DNA of 64,000 bases, taken from Castanea sativa. Lineage: Eukaryota; Streptophyta; Magnoliopsida; Fagales; Fagaceae. The DNA is taken from positions 19,436,001 to 19,500,000 of the forward strand of contig NC_134017.1 in NCBI RefSeq assembly GCF_040712315.1. Reading direction: 5' to 3'. Below are positions 21,677 through 33,732 of the stretch, one piece after another; position 1 is the first letter of the stretch; every line of letters begins with the position of its first letter. The position numbers and the translations under genes are program-made. The notes beneath the pieces were generated by a model. The model saw only the letters and a list, made by a program, of their open reading frames with translations. It did not search any database and had not been told where the DNA came from.

Positions 21677-22472
21677 TGTAAGAGCACAATTTGTACCCGG
21701 ACCCAAACGAGTGATGGGCTCAGGCTCAAAAAGCCTTATACAATGAAATTTGTAAAGCGTGGGCTTGTAACCTAGGCTTTACGAATATTGGACAACAGAT
21801 AGGTGGGCTAGATCGCCACTACCTACGCAATCAATGGATGAAAATAACGGAAACTCTCCTCGGACGTAAGCCGAGGATCACTTATATTGTCTTTCCTTCT
21901 TTAAACAAAAGATTAAGACTGAAAATAATATGTACAGTGCTCTCTCTATCTCTTCCTCTCTTTTCTCCCCCGATCCCCTTTTCCTTATGTCTCCTCCCTT
22001 TCTAATATCCCTTTTTCTCTCCCTTTCATCTTCCACGTGTAGCACAGATCACCCAATTAGATACTTGTCTCATCCACCACCTTCTTGAAATCTTCAAACA
22101 ATAGCTGGAAGGCTGAACATTACTGTTCAGATGTCATTTCCTCATTAATGCAGCCAGAGAGGTAGGTGCATAGTCTTTAATGTGGTGGTAGCAGCATTTT
22201 CCGTTGATATTTCTCATATGTTCCCCCCTCTCTATAACTGTGTGGAACACATCTTTACCCAACAAGCTTTCCAAAATTCTCTCCCCAAACATCATGACGT
22301 GTCACACGATTTTCACTTGACTTAGCCGAGGAGATGCCTCTCCTCGGACAACCTCATCAACCTTTCTAGCAAGAACTAGCTTGTGGGCCTTAAAGGCTCT
22401 GCTCAGACTGGCTCACACCGTCAAATCAAGCCCAAGGCCCAAATGCGTGTTCTGAACATTTTTACCCACACA
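21677..22472 (-). repeat. Right LTR (5' LTR in element orientation), 796 bp
   Basis: Same ends as the left LTR and followed by ACTAG. It holds a perfect 9-bp-arm hairpin at 22326-22347 (CCGAGGAGA, 4-base loop, TCTCCTCGG). The left LTR keeps this with one mismatch. Element transcription would start inside this LTR on the minus strand. Confidence 0.95.
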
Positions 22473-22477
22473 ACTAG

Positions 22478-23235
22478 CTCGATACTTTTCTATTTTTTTA
22501 GATAAATATTAATAATTTGCATCTATTATAATTTTAAAAAAAATTTTAACAAATAAAAATGATAAACTTTAGAAATAATTTGTAACTATCATTTCTGATT
22601 TGAAAGTGGTGTAATGAAATATAATTTGTTAAATATATGTATTAATTGCATTTCCAAAACAAAAAGTAAAATAAGTTATAAAACAATAAAATAAAATAAA
22701 AATAGAAACAAAATTTTCTGCAACATATTACAACCTGCAATGACTTGGCAGCTGAAATCCCACAATCCCCAAATAATCCAACACACCCAGAAAGAAAAAA
22801 GAAAGAAAGAAAAGTGTTTTAAGTGAAAGTGACAGAAAGTGTGGGTATGTGCGCGCATGAGAGAGAGAGAGAGACAGAGCTAAGCAAAGCACTCACACGC
22901 AAAGCGCAACGCAAGCGCACACACCCAATACCAAAACCTAACGGTCCTTGCGTTGAATCTCTATTGGATTTGTAATTCCCCTTCTTTTTTTCTTTCCATT
23001 TCTACCCCTTTCTCTGATCGTGTTCGTTGAACTATCCATTTTCCCACAATTCTCGGGAAATTGTTTTCCCTAGCATTACATGATTCATCTTTGGATTTGA
23101 TTTCCCAAAATTTTTTTATTTTGGGTCAATTAAAAACAAAATACATTTGTTTTTTGTTGTTGGGTATATGAGTCTTTTGAGGGTTTGTGCGATTGTGAAT
23201 GAGTGAGATTGGAATTGGAAAAAGCTGCGAAGAAA
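22478..23235 (+). promoter_or_regulatory. Upstream region and 5' UTR of the sorting-nexin-like gene
   Basis: An AT-rich stretch to about 22,850 is followed by a (GA)n tract at 22859-22874 and a C/A-rich and pyrimidine-rich segment (about 22,900-23,040) of the kind seen in plant core promoters and 5' leaders. No start site can be fixed. A short ATG-initiated frame at 23199 (MSEIGIGKSC...) precedes and overlaps the main ATG in another frame, so it could act as an upstream ORF. Confidence 0.4.
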
Positions 23236-26200
23236 ATGAGCACGCAGCAGAGGCAACACGTGAATGTTCGTGACCTCGCCGAGGAAGCCAAGAAGCGAGT
23301 TGTGGTTCTTATCATATGCGTTGTCGGATTGTCCTACCTCATGTCGTGTATGTTTTTCTTTTTCTTTTTTAAATTTCGATTTTACTTGTGATTTACGTTT
23401 TTGTTTTTTATTTATTTATTGATTGATTCTGTATGTTTGAGTCCAATCATAGTTACTTGTTTATGCTTATTTAGTGAGAATTTAGATTGCTTTGTTGTTT
23501 TGATTGTAATTGGTTACTTGGGTAGTCGTTGTTTTTCGCTCTAGACTATTGTTTTGAACAGTCTTTGATCAGTGTGATAATGGGTTTTTTGGGTATTGCT
23601 TTTTTGGTTTGCTTAATGTGTGGAAACATCACATTATTGGGTTTGTTCTAGATGAATTACTTTTCTTCGTTAGAACCCATCAATGCCGGCTTTGAATCGT
23701 GTTTTAAGACTCGTTGTTTCCTTCATTTCCTGTTGGAGGAGGTGATCAGCTTGTTTGCACATGAAGGAATGTATAGAAAAAGCCACAGAATTCAATACTA
23801 CTCTAGACTCTTGAGTTATATTTGTGCGAAGGTTTGCTTTCTACCATTTCTATTGTGTTTATTTACAATGCTGTGTTGAGGTGCCGAAGCATGGCCGCTA
23901 ATCTATGTTATTTCTGATGCGTCTTTGGATTTATAGAGAACCTATGATAAGGAGTCAATGTCGGTTTGAAGATTTTATTGATGTACCTTTTGAGTTGATT
24001 TAGTCAGAAATGGTATTGAAGTTTTAAAGGGCAATGTAATGTGTGGAGTTATGGATGCATTCTATCAAATAAGGAATAGGCGATGTAAGGTGCGGGGTTA
24101 TGGATGCACCTTGGTTAGGAGTTCATTTAATCTGTCTTGCCTTTGAATTCATCAGCATCATGTGTACTTCACATGCCTAAACACCCAAAAAATATCTTCA
24201 AGATGCAAGGAACTCATTGTTAGTGTTATTGTGTGACCTTTTGAGTTGATTTAGTCGGAAATGGTATTGAAGTTTTAAAGGGAAATGTAATGTGTGGAGT
24301 TATGGACGCATTCTATCATTTAAGAAATAGGCAATGTAAGGTGTGGGGTTATGGATGCACCTTGGTTAGGAGTTCATTTAATCTGTCTTGCCTTTGAAAT
24401 CATCAGCATCATGTTTACTTCACATGCCTAAATACCCAAAAAATATCTTCAAGCTGCAAGGAACTCATTGTTAGTGTTATTGTGTGCTTGATGTGTTGTT
24501 GGCATGCTGACATTTATACTCATTTCGACAATGTTTATCAAGTTGAGGTCCAAGTGACGAAGCAGTTAGTGGACTTTAGTCTGCTCTAACTAATGATTTA
24601 CAGGTTTTTGAGTTGTGACTATTGTTAATTGCAATCAGGGATGGATTTGCTTGTGATAGGATTTTGGGCTAGGGGTTATGGTCTTTAGGTTTATCTTATT
24701 GCCTCTCCAAAAGTTCACGATGGATTTGCTTGTGATAGGCTTTTGGGTGAGGGGTTATGGTCTTTAGGGATAGCTTATTGCCTCTCCAAAAGTTCACTAT
24801 CTTTCAATCCTTGCTATTCAATCATCTTCAAAAAGGCCTTCTCTGTGGGACACCCAAATTTTGCTTTGTTTATTTTTTTATTATAAGAATTTCAGTAAAA
24901 AAAAAAAACATTTTTATGTTGTAAGGGTCCAAGTGACAAAGCAGTTAGTGGACTTTAGTCTGCTCTAACTAATGATTTACTGGGTCATGAGTTGTGAATA
25001 TCATTAATTGCAATTAGAGATGGATTTGCTTGTGATAGGGTTTTGAGTGAGGGGTTACAGTCTTTATTAGGGACAGCCTATTGCCCCTCCAAAAGTTCAC
25101 TGATCTTTCAATCCTTGCTATGCAATCATCTTCAAAAAGGCTTTTCTATGGGACTCCCAAATTTTTATTTGTTTATTTATTCTGAGAATTTCAGTAAGAA
25201 ATAATTTTATGTTGTGAGGTTCAGCCCTGTTGGTAACCACACGATTTATCTTTGAATAGAAATGTGGATCTGTGATGACAATGGATATCTTAAGATCGAC
25301 TAGTTTACTTTCTTATTCCCTCATCTAATTGGGACCAACACCTTCTTCTTCTTTTTATGCCAAAAAGTACAACTTAGCCTTTAGAATCCCAACTGGCCTT
25401 CTTAGAAGCTCTTTGTCTTCCTTGTATAGCAGGATAGCTTTACTACATTGAAGAACAAAGGAATCTTGCTATTGTTCTGCAAGTATTAACTTCACTGTTG
25501 GTGATATAGGTGGTCACGTTAGGGAAATCTTAATGGATATTTCCAATTTTGGTGTTTAATTCAATCGATCTATGTGTAGTGAACTTTTTAAGTGTTTAAA
25601 TTGGGTAATTGGTTGTTTTTATATGATGTCTTTCCATAGATGTGTATTATATTAGGCTTTTAGCTAATAATTGTGTAAAATCCCAGTTTGTTTCTTTGAT
25701 TGAACCCATTTCATTTTCCATTTGAAGAAAACATATACTCAATGCTTCGTTCCACATACTAATATAAACTTATCAGATTTTATATGATTTTTGTTGTCTT
25801 GTCTGTTTTTACTTTTCTTTCCTTGTTTTTATTTTATGTTTTAAGTTTATTTCAATATTCTCTCATTGCCATAAGGGTTCTGATTATTTTAATGACAACT
25901 GTTGAAATTGATTTAGTATTCTCATTATGGTTCCATCACTCTTAATGGTTGTTTCACCATGAAGGTTGGGTAGATTTATCATGTTTCATTCATATATATT
26001 TGCAAAAGTTTGTACTTTATGTTTATAACAACTGGACAGAAATGCATTACATTTGTGAATGTGTTTGAAGGTTTCTTGGGGATAATAATTTGATGGTTAT
26101 GTAAATATTTTGTTCATTTTTCATTATGAGTAAAATAATATGTCGTATATACTTAATAGAAATGAGGGGCATAGCCCAAGTAAACAGTAAGTATTTTTCA

Positions 26201-29200
26201 GTTTTTATGTTATCATTTTGTTTGTTTTTTAAACTTTTCTCACACTTCTCTGCTATTACTTATTGGTTTAAATGACACTTTCTTTTTAAAAAATGGGCTT
26301 TGAGTCCTTTTGGATTTGAGATTTTTTTTTCCTTCTCTATTTATCGAACTTACATTAGTAAAAGAGTTTGTTTGGTGTCAAGCTTGTTGAAAAAATTTCT
26401 GCAACATCATGCTGGGAAGTTTATTTCTTGATTTGCAGCCTCGAGGAATTAGAACAGTACTGGGGATTTATATGCTTAAAATACTCCCCAAGTGTCTCAG
26501 TCATTTGGGAGATAAAGCTTTCATGCGTGCATACTTGTTCTTGTTTTCTTTTGTCTCAATATGCTACTTATTGTTGTTGTTCTATTGTCAGTGACAAGCT
26601 CCTCAGTATGGGTCAACTTGCCTGCTGCTGCCTCCTTAATCATCGGCCTTCGTTATTTATCTTTAGATTTTGACATGCGGAGAAAAGCTGCAGCATACAA
26701 CAGCAAACCATCCTCTAATACTGCTTCTCATAAGAAACCTCTTGAACATCCTAAAATTGTTGAAAAGTCTGAGTGGAGAAGGAAAGTGAATTCTCCTGTT
26801 GTTGAGGATGCAATAGATCACTTTACAAGACATCTAGTTTCTGAGTGGATTTCAGATCTCTGGTACTCTCGCTTGACACCTGATAAAGAAGGTCCAGAGG
26901 AACTGGTGAATATCATGAATGGTGCTCTTGGGGAAATTTCAGGGCGCATGAGAAATATAAATTTAATTGATCTTCTGACAAGGTTTTAGTTCCCAAGATG
27001 CCCCTCGCCATTTCTTTTTAATTTTCGACTGCTTTAATTTAGAAGCTGATTAACTAAGGAACTAATTTTCTCTGTGTGATACAGGGATCTTGTTAATCTA
27101 ATTTGCACCCACTTGGAGCTTTTTCGAGCCAATCAAGCAAAGATTGAAAGACAAAATTCAGGACCACTAACAATTGAGCAACGAGATGTGCATCTAAGAC
27201 GTATCCTGGCTAACGAGGACAAACTGCACCCTGCTCTATTTTCAGCTGAAGCTGAGCACAAGGTTGTTTACTTTCTTCCTTCGTCTTCAAATTATGCAAA
27301 AGTCAGTGAATTTGTAGGTCTTACCTAAAAAGGTTGTATCGTTTCTTGACTTCATCTGCCTTCAAATGTGGTTACAGTGCTTTTTGTACCTTTTGTTCCA
27401 GGTTTTGCAGCATCTAATGGATGGTCTTATTCCTTTGACATTCAAGCCTGAAGATCTGCAGTGCCTTTTCTTTCGCTATATAGGCAGGGAACTTCTTGCT
27501 TCTGCAGTAATGCGACCTGTCTTCAACCTTGCTAGTCCAAAGTATAAAATTGCTTCCCTACTTGCTTCACTTTTTTTGTTTTGTTATGTGTTCCAGCTTT
27601 CATTTTTTTTCTTCAATTTCTTTGTTTGCAGATTTATTAATGAAAGAATTGAAGTCTTAGTCCTTAAAATGACCAAAGCTAATAAAGGGTTTTCCATGAC
27701 ACAAGGGGCATCTCAATCCAAACCAGAAGAGTCTTCAAGGATTCCATCTGATCATTTTTCTAGGTTCTTAGATCCTACTGTTACTGGTGTTGAACTTGTG
27801 CAGTTAAAAACCAATCAGTCTAGAACTGCTGCCAATACATCTGTAACAGATCATGTGAATGGAAATCTTTCCAAAGATCCACTGCTTTCTGTTGATGCTC
27901 GATCAACTCGTTCATGGAACTCATTGCCCTTCAACTCCCAAACTAGTGAAGAAACAGGCATTCAACACCAGCGCTCAGGAGGAGAATGGGGTGACATGTT
28001 AGATCTGATTTCTCGCAGAAAGACTCAAGCCCTTGCTCCAGAACATTTTGAGAACATGTGGGCAAAAGGGAGAAACTACAGAAAGAAGGAAGGTGAAAAT
28101 CGGGTAATTGAGCAAGTACCACAGAATTCTTCACCTGGAAAGTCAGTTAAAGTGGATCATTCAAAGGCAATATCCAAGCCCAAAGAAAACACTGTAACAA
28201 AGAATAATCACTTTGAGAGTAGTACTGTTCACTCTGAATGTACTGATCAACTTTCTGCTGAGAACTCATTCCGCCCTACAAATCGGAACGTATCAAATCA
28301 CTCTTCATTTGTTTCATATGAAGAAGATGATGAGCACCTCACACATTTGGAGGTTGACTCAGGGAGCAGCACTTCTTATACTTCTGAAGATGAAATTAAC
28401 AATGTAACTGGCCTTGGTTCTCCAGGAACTAAAGTTTGGGATGGTAGAAGTAAAAGAAATCAGGCTATTTCTCACATTCATCATCCACTTGAAAATTTTG
28501 AAGGCCGTACTGCAAAGAAGACCAGTAAAGGACATGTTAACTATCGAAGGTTAGTCAAAACCCCTTCTGGCCGTAAAAGATCTAGATCAAGCAGTCAGAA
28601 GACACCAATTTGGCAGGAGGTTGAGAGATCAAGCTTCTTGTCTGGTGACGGACAGGATATACTTAATTCTGCAAAAGAACATGCGAATGTTGAGGACTCC
28701 AGTGAGGAATCTGAGATTGAAAATTTGGGTAGAATTCACAGTGGAGCAGCTGCTTCTTCATCTGCATCCTTCTTTTCTATTCCAGAGAGTCATAATTCGG
28801 CTGTTAAATCCCTGCAAAATTCATTGGCGGTGAATTCATTTTTTAAGTTGAGATGTGAGGTACTTACCATAAAGCTCTGGAATTTGTCTTGTTTCAGTAT
28901 GCTTAGTTTTTTGTTTTCTGATTTGCTGATATATCTAAAGGATGTATGCTCATTTAATGTTGCAGGTATTGGGTGCAAATATTGTGAAGAGTGGCTCAAA
29001 ACAATTTGCTGTTTATTCAGTATCTGTTACAGATGTAAATAACAATAGTTGGTCAATCAAAAGAAGGTGCCAAGGATTATGCCGTAAACTTTCTTTTTAG
29101 CCTTCATTGATGTGTTCTGTGATTTCCCAACATGTCAAACCTGTTGTTTAAGATATTTTGTATAAGTTATGGCTTCTGTAAGTGAGATTTATTGCTTTTC

Positions 29201-32200
29201 TTTTAAATAGGTTTCGTCACTTTGAGGAGCTACATCGGCGTCTAAAAGAGTTTCCAGAGTATGATCTTCATTTGCCACCGAAGCATTTTCTATCAACAGG
29301 TTTAGATGTACCTGTCATTCACGAACGGTGTAAATTGCTTGACAAATATTTAAAGGTCAAAGATTGAATCTCACTTTTTCTCATTATTTGGAGTATGAAT
29401 GTCAACCTCTTTAGAAGAACCATCTATTTTACTTGTGTTGTCATTAGCATGTAATAATTTTTTTTTTTTTTAATGCACTTTGGGATTATGCTTATTGTCA
29501 GCTCCTCTAGTTCAATGTGTTTAATTAGGTATCCCTGATTTCAATTGTGTTTAATTAAGTATCCCTGATTTCAATTGTGTTATGACTGGACTGGCAATGT
29601 AAATGGTTTATTCTTTATAAACCATTTTTTCGTACTATGCTGGCTGTTAATGTCCTTGTCTGTTGCTTCATATCACTCAATAACCTTATTTCTTGTTGTA
29701 TTTCAGAACCTTATGCAGCTTCCAACAATTTCTGGCTCAATTGAAGTTTGGGATTTTCTCAGTGTTGACTCTCAGGTTCTTTATTTTATTCTCTCTTTGA
29801 CTGTATTTTTTTTCTTTTCTTTTCTTTTGTTTCTGAACTGTTTAAATTTCTTAATCTTTTTTAATTTTTATTGATTTTGGTGTATCTCTTGTATAGTTCC
29901 TGTGTACATGGATTGTGCACTTTTGTGCTCTTAATTAGTTTTGCTTACTTATAAAAATATATATATCTTGCAGACTTATCTTTTTTCGAATTCCTTTTCC
30001 GTCATTGAAACTTTGTCAGGTATATTTTAAATGTTGACTTTTACATTGTACTGTTTTTCTTCCTATGACTCATCCTATCTTTCCATATCTCTCTGGAATT
30101 TTTTAGTTGACCTTGAGGATAAGCCATCTGGAAAGGCTAAAAGGCTTCCAAATTTTCTTGGGCCTGTAAACGATCACTTATCTTTGAGGAGAGAACATTT
30201 GAGCACTGAAAGCAAGGAGTCTGCATTTCAAATTAAGAATAATTTTGTGGCTGATGGGTTAAGATCAAACGAAAAAGGTATCTCTTACTCTCCTCTGGAA
30301 AAGCTTAGTTAAGAATTTAGAAATTAATTTGACAATTTTGGCTGTGATTCAGATTCTAGGACGCAAAACTGTACAGCTTCCCTTGCGAACTTGGGGAACA
30401 CTGCAAGGGGAAGAGATGGTGATAGTTTGGAAGAGGCATCTGAGTCGCATCTTGATGCTGCTACTGATCCTACCCTTCCTACAGAGGTAACCCTAATCTT
30501 TGCTTTGGAACTGATGTGGAGAATAATTCAGTGATGTGATGGGTTATGCCTTCTTTAACGAAATTTATTATTATTTTTGGAATTGTTATTTTAAGTTCAT
30601 AATGTGCATTTCTTCCTTGCAGTGGGTACCACCAAATTTGAGTGTCCCCATATTAGATTTGGTAGACGTCATCCTACAGGTTCACGATGGTGGATGGATC
30701 AGGTATTAAATAAATATATTTGTTATTTAATGTCCTTACAACTTGGCATAACATATTATTGATTTTCAGCTTAATAGAATCACGTCTTGATCTGATTGAT
30801 TAACTACTTCTGCTGAATGCTTATCTGCTGTGCCTTACAGACGGAAGGCTTTTTGGGTGGCCAAACAGATACTACAACTAGGAATGGGTGATGCCTTCGA
30901 TGATTGGTTAATAGAGAAAATCCAGCTTCTGCGTAAGGGATCAGTGATTGCTTCAGGGATCAGGCGGGTTGAGCAGGTAACCTTTGAAGCTGCTTTGCTC
31001 TCTAGAGTTTTTTCAAAAAAAATTTGTATTTATGTTTATTATTGTTTCTTGTCTTTAAATTTATACTAAAGTATAGTTTTGACCCTTAAAGTTTGAGGTT
31101 GTTTACATCTGGACCCTTTTCATTCAAAATTTTCATTTTAGCCCTTCATGTTTGATTCTGTTTTCATAATGGCCCTGCCTTCTATCTCCGTTAGTGATCT
31201 ATCCGCCAAGTGCCAAATGAGTGTTTAGTTAATAACCCTTAATCTGGCACTTTACGATCAGATTACTAATGGAGAAGGACGGTATGGCCAATACAAAAAC
31301 AGAATCAAACATGAAAGGTTAAAATGAAAATTTTAAAACATAAAGGATCAAATGAAAATAACCACAAATTTTAAGGTTCAAAACTGTACTTAATTCTAAT
31401 TTAATTTTAGATTTAGATCTTATGCTCAAGGTCATGTGAAGTTTAGTTTTGCAATCAGTAAATTTAATCTGTTGGTGCTACTCTTGCTGATTGCATATAA
31501 GTTTGTAAATACTACTATCTGTGTTAGTGAGAGGAGTTGATATGGCATATTTTACCACCCAAGTTTTATTCAGGATCAGTCTTGATGGCATATACACACA
31601 TTTCAAGTGATAGTAAAATTGTGCATCCTGCTGACTCTCTTTTTTGAGTATCTTTAGAGGGGCTTCCTTGGACATGGAATTTTATCAATGAATTGGGCTT
31701 TCTACAGAATTTGGATAGATTTGAATATACCTGATGTGTTCTCTTTGGCATTTAGATGAGCCATCTTAGAAGTTTCTTAAAGTAATTGTATTTAATGATC
31801 TGAATTTTATATTTTTTTGGCAATCCCTCCATTTTAGTTGCTTGCTACTTTAAAATGATACATAAACAATGTACTTAAATCTCATGGGATATCAAAACAT
31901 CTGGCAGTACTCTTAAGTAATCGTTTATCATTTATCACTGATAAATTGCATAAATTCCAACATGAGGCATGAAAAAAGCCTGTGCTCTTGGTTAAATTCC
32001 TGTGGTCTACTATTGCATGACAAGTAGGATTCAGGTAAAAATGCTGCTATTATTGAATTGTTTCCTGATTTTACATCTAAGTATAAATTTATTTTCCTGG
32101 AAAAATCATCATTGGAAATGGGATGACAAATTTTTTTAAATAAGCAAATGGGATGGAACTTTGTAGAGGATAAAGGGAGGAGCATTGGAACCTTTCAAAT

Positions 32201-33732
32201 GTGATTTCTCTACTTTGGGGCCTCTGAGGCTGAAACTGTGAATGAGAAAGTATATGTCATTTTCGACAGTTGCTTTGAACTAGTAGCTGCACCAAAACCT
32301 AATTGGCCTAAGAATGCTTTAATTCTAATATCATTGTGTGTTTCCAACTGTGATCCATGCTTGTTTTGTAGATTCTTAAGATAGAAGATCTATTACTGAT
32401 GTTGGATCCTATTTTATTTAAATAGATACTTTGGCCTGATGGAATATTTATAAGCAAGCATCCGAAGCGACGACCACCACCATCTACGAACCCATCACAG
32501 AATTCACCCCATGGCCAATCGCCTACAGGTGTAGCTTCACCTAAAATCAGTTATGAGCAACAGCAGGAGGCAATTCGGCGTGCAAAATTTGTATATGAGC
32601 TAATGATTGGTAATATCTTCTGCTCAGTATGTTACATGTTTTAATGATCTGTTTTGAGTTTTGACACCACATACAGATGCTTGTTTCTTCTCTTGGATTT
32701 TTTTTTTTTTCCCTGATAAATAGTTTCATCTCTTGGAATCCAATGGCTCTTTTTTTTTTTTTGAATTTAGATAATGCACCAGCTACCATTGTAGGCCTCG
32801 TAGGCCGTAAAGAGTATGAACAATGTGCAAAAGATCTCTATTTCTTTATTCAGGTAATTTTTATTCCTGTGAAGGTTAATAATTCTCTCTGGAAATGTCT
32901 AATAAAAACTAATCTTTGTTTGCTGTCCTATTTCAAAGTAGTAGTTTTCTTCTGACTTCATCACTTGACTTTTGATTTTGTATGATTGTCTACATCCTTG
33001 ATTTTCTTTAATATTTTATGCTAAGGATCATATATCAACTGCTCACAAGTTCTGACTTCATCACTTGACTTTTGATTTTGTATGATTGTCTACATCCTTG
33101 ATTTTCTTTAATATTGTCGTTTTGTCAAAATATCCACAAGGGGTCAAACTTGTGACCAAGGATGCGTTTTAAAACACATTAATATGTATATGTATCAGTT
33201 GGGACATAAAACCAAAGTTTCTAATTTTCAAAACCGAAACTGACCAAAATTTTGAGAAAACAGCCAAAACAGCCTTTCGGTCGGTGCCAGTCAGTCAGCT
33301 CAATGTATTGGTTTTTTTTTTTTTTTTTTTTACCAACCCTACAAATTACAAACTACTTGGGGCATGTGAATAATAGGAAAATAGAATCTCTATCCTTTCA
33401 CTATAAAAGGGCCACAATTGAAGTATCTTCTTCTTTCAATGAATTTTGTGTTAAACCTATTCATTATTCACAATTGGTTTTTTTTTTTTTTTTTTTTTTA
33501 AAGATAGCATTCTTGGAACTCCATATTATTTCCACTGATATTGATTTGTGATCAGGATATTTTTTAGCAGAGTAGTAATGACTTTTTTATTGCGCAGTCA
33601 TCTGTATGTTTGAAGCTCCTGGCTTTTGACCTTCTTGAGCTGGTGGTTTTGTCAGCATTTCCAGAGCTAGATTATGTGTTTAAGCAGTTTGAAGAAGAAA
33701 AGCATAAATTTGGCGAATTTAAGGAAAATTAG
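23236..33732 (+). CDS. Sorting-nexin-like protein: N-terminal membrane segment, PXA, PX and nexin-C domains
   Basis: Sixteen exons: 23236-23347, 26592-26982, 27085-27262, 27402-27541, 27632-28859, 28966-29066, 29211-29355, 29707-29775, 29974-30019, 30107-30277, 30353-30486, 30623-30702, 30841-30976, 32426-32609, 32771-32853 and 33598-33732. They sum to 3,333 nt (1,110 aa), all GT-AG and in phase. The N-terminus has two hydrophobic segments (about 18-33 and 41-62). The PXA domain (about 105-290) holds VVEDAIDHFTRHLVSEWISD and ISDLWYSRLTPDKEGP. A long Ser-rich disordered exon follows. The PX domain (about 670-790) holds RRFRHFEELHRRL and LPPKHF. The nexin-C domain (about 910-1080) holds GGWIRRKAFWVAKQILQLG. 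This is the architecture of SNX13/14/25-type proteins, which tether endomembranes and bind phosphoinositides. The exact orthologue was not determined. Confidence 0.9.
23986..25200. repeat. Nested tandem duplications in intron 1 of the sorting-nexin-like gene
   Basis: A ~250-bp unit starting CCTTTTGAGTTGATTTAGTC is present at 23986 and again at 24237 (period 251) with few differences. A second duplication starting GGTCCAAGTGAC is at 24547 and 24926 (period 379). Inside its first copy a 79-bp unit (GATGGATTTGCTTGTGATAGG at 24640 and 24719) is repeated again. The whole lies in the 3.2-kb first intron, 23348-26591. Confidence 0.9.
31070..31390. mobile_element. Inverted-repeat MITE in intron 13 of the sorting-nexin-like gene
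   Basis: The left arm begins AGTATAGTTTTGACCCTTAA. The right arm, reverse-complemented, begins AGTACAGTTTTGAACCTTAA. The arms stay similar for about 100 bp (both include TTTCATGTTTGATTCTGTTTT-like sequence) around a short centre. TAA lies directly on each side (31067-31069 and 31391-31393). That could be a 3-bp target duplication of the PIF/Harbinger type, but three AT bases are weak evidence. It is non-coding and oriented neutrally within the intron. Confidence 0.75.
32951..33116. repeat. 66-bp direct duplication in intron 15 of the sorting-nexin-like gene
   Basis: TCTGACTTCATCACTTGACT and the following ~46 bp occur at 32951 and again, apparently unchanged, at 33051 (period 100). The rest of this intron (32854-33597) includes two poly(T) tracts of about 20 bases near 33310 and 33480. 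Confidence 0.85.

Larger units (their letters stand above)
11197..22472 (-). mobile_element. Full-length Ty3/gypsy LTR retrotransposon, Tat-like organisation
   Basis: The 11,276-bp element is bounded by two LTRs (11197-11991 and 21677-22472) that start TGTAAGAGC and end CCCACACA on the plus strand. The 5-bp target duplication ACTAG is at 11192-11196 and 22473-22477. Coding order on the minus strand is gag, protease, RT, RNase H, integrase (from 21,629 down to 16,388). Next come a 151-bp tandem array and then ORFs in antisense orientation next to the element's 3' LTR. Large size, antisense ORF and 3' tandem repeats fit the Tat lineage (Grande/Retand/Ogre group). I counted about 50 differences between the LTRs (roughly 6%), mostly transitions, so the insertion is not recent. 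Many nonsense codons show it is no longer autonomous. Confidence 0.95.

Noticed and set aside
33132..33330. Segment with AACCGAAACTGACC and TTTCGGTCGGTGCC words in intron 15 as a second copy of the 44.4-kb element
   Set aside because: A few similar words but no matching ends or inverted arms; too weak to call.
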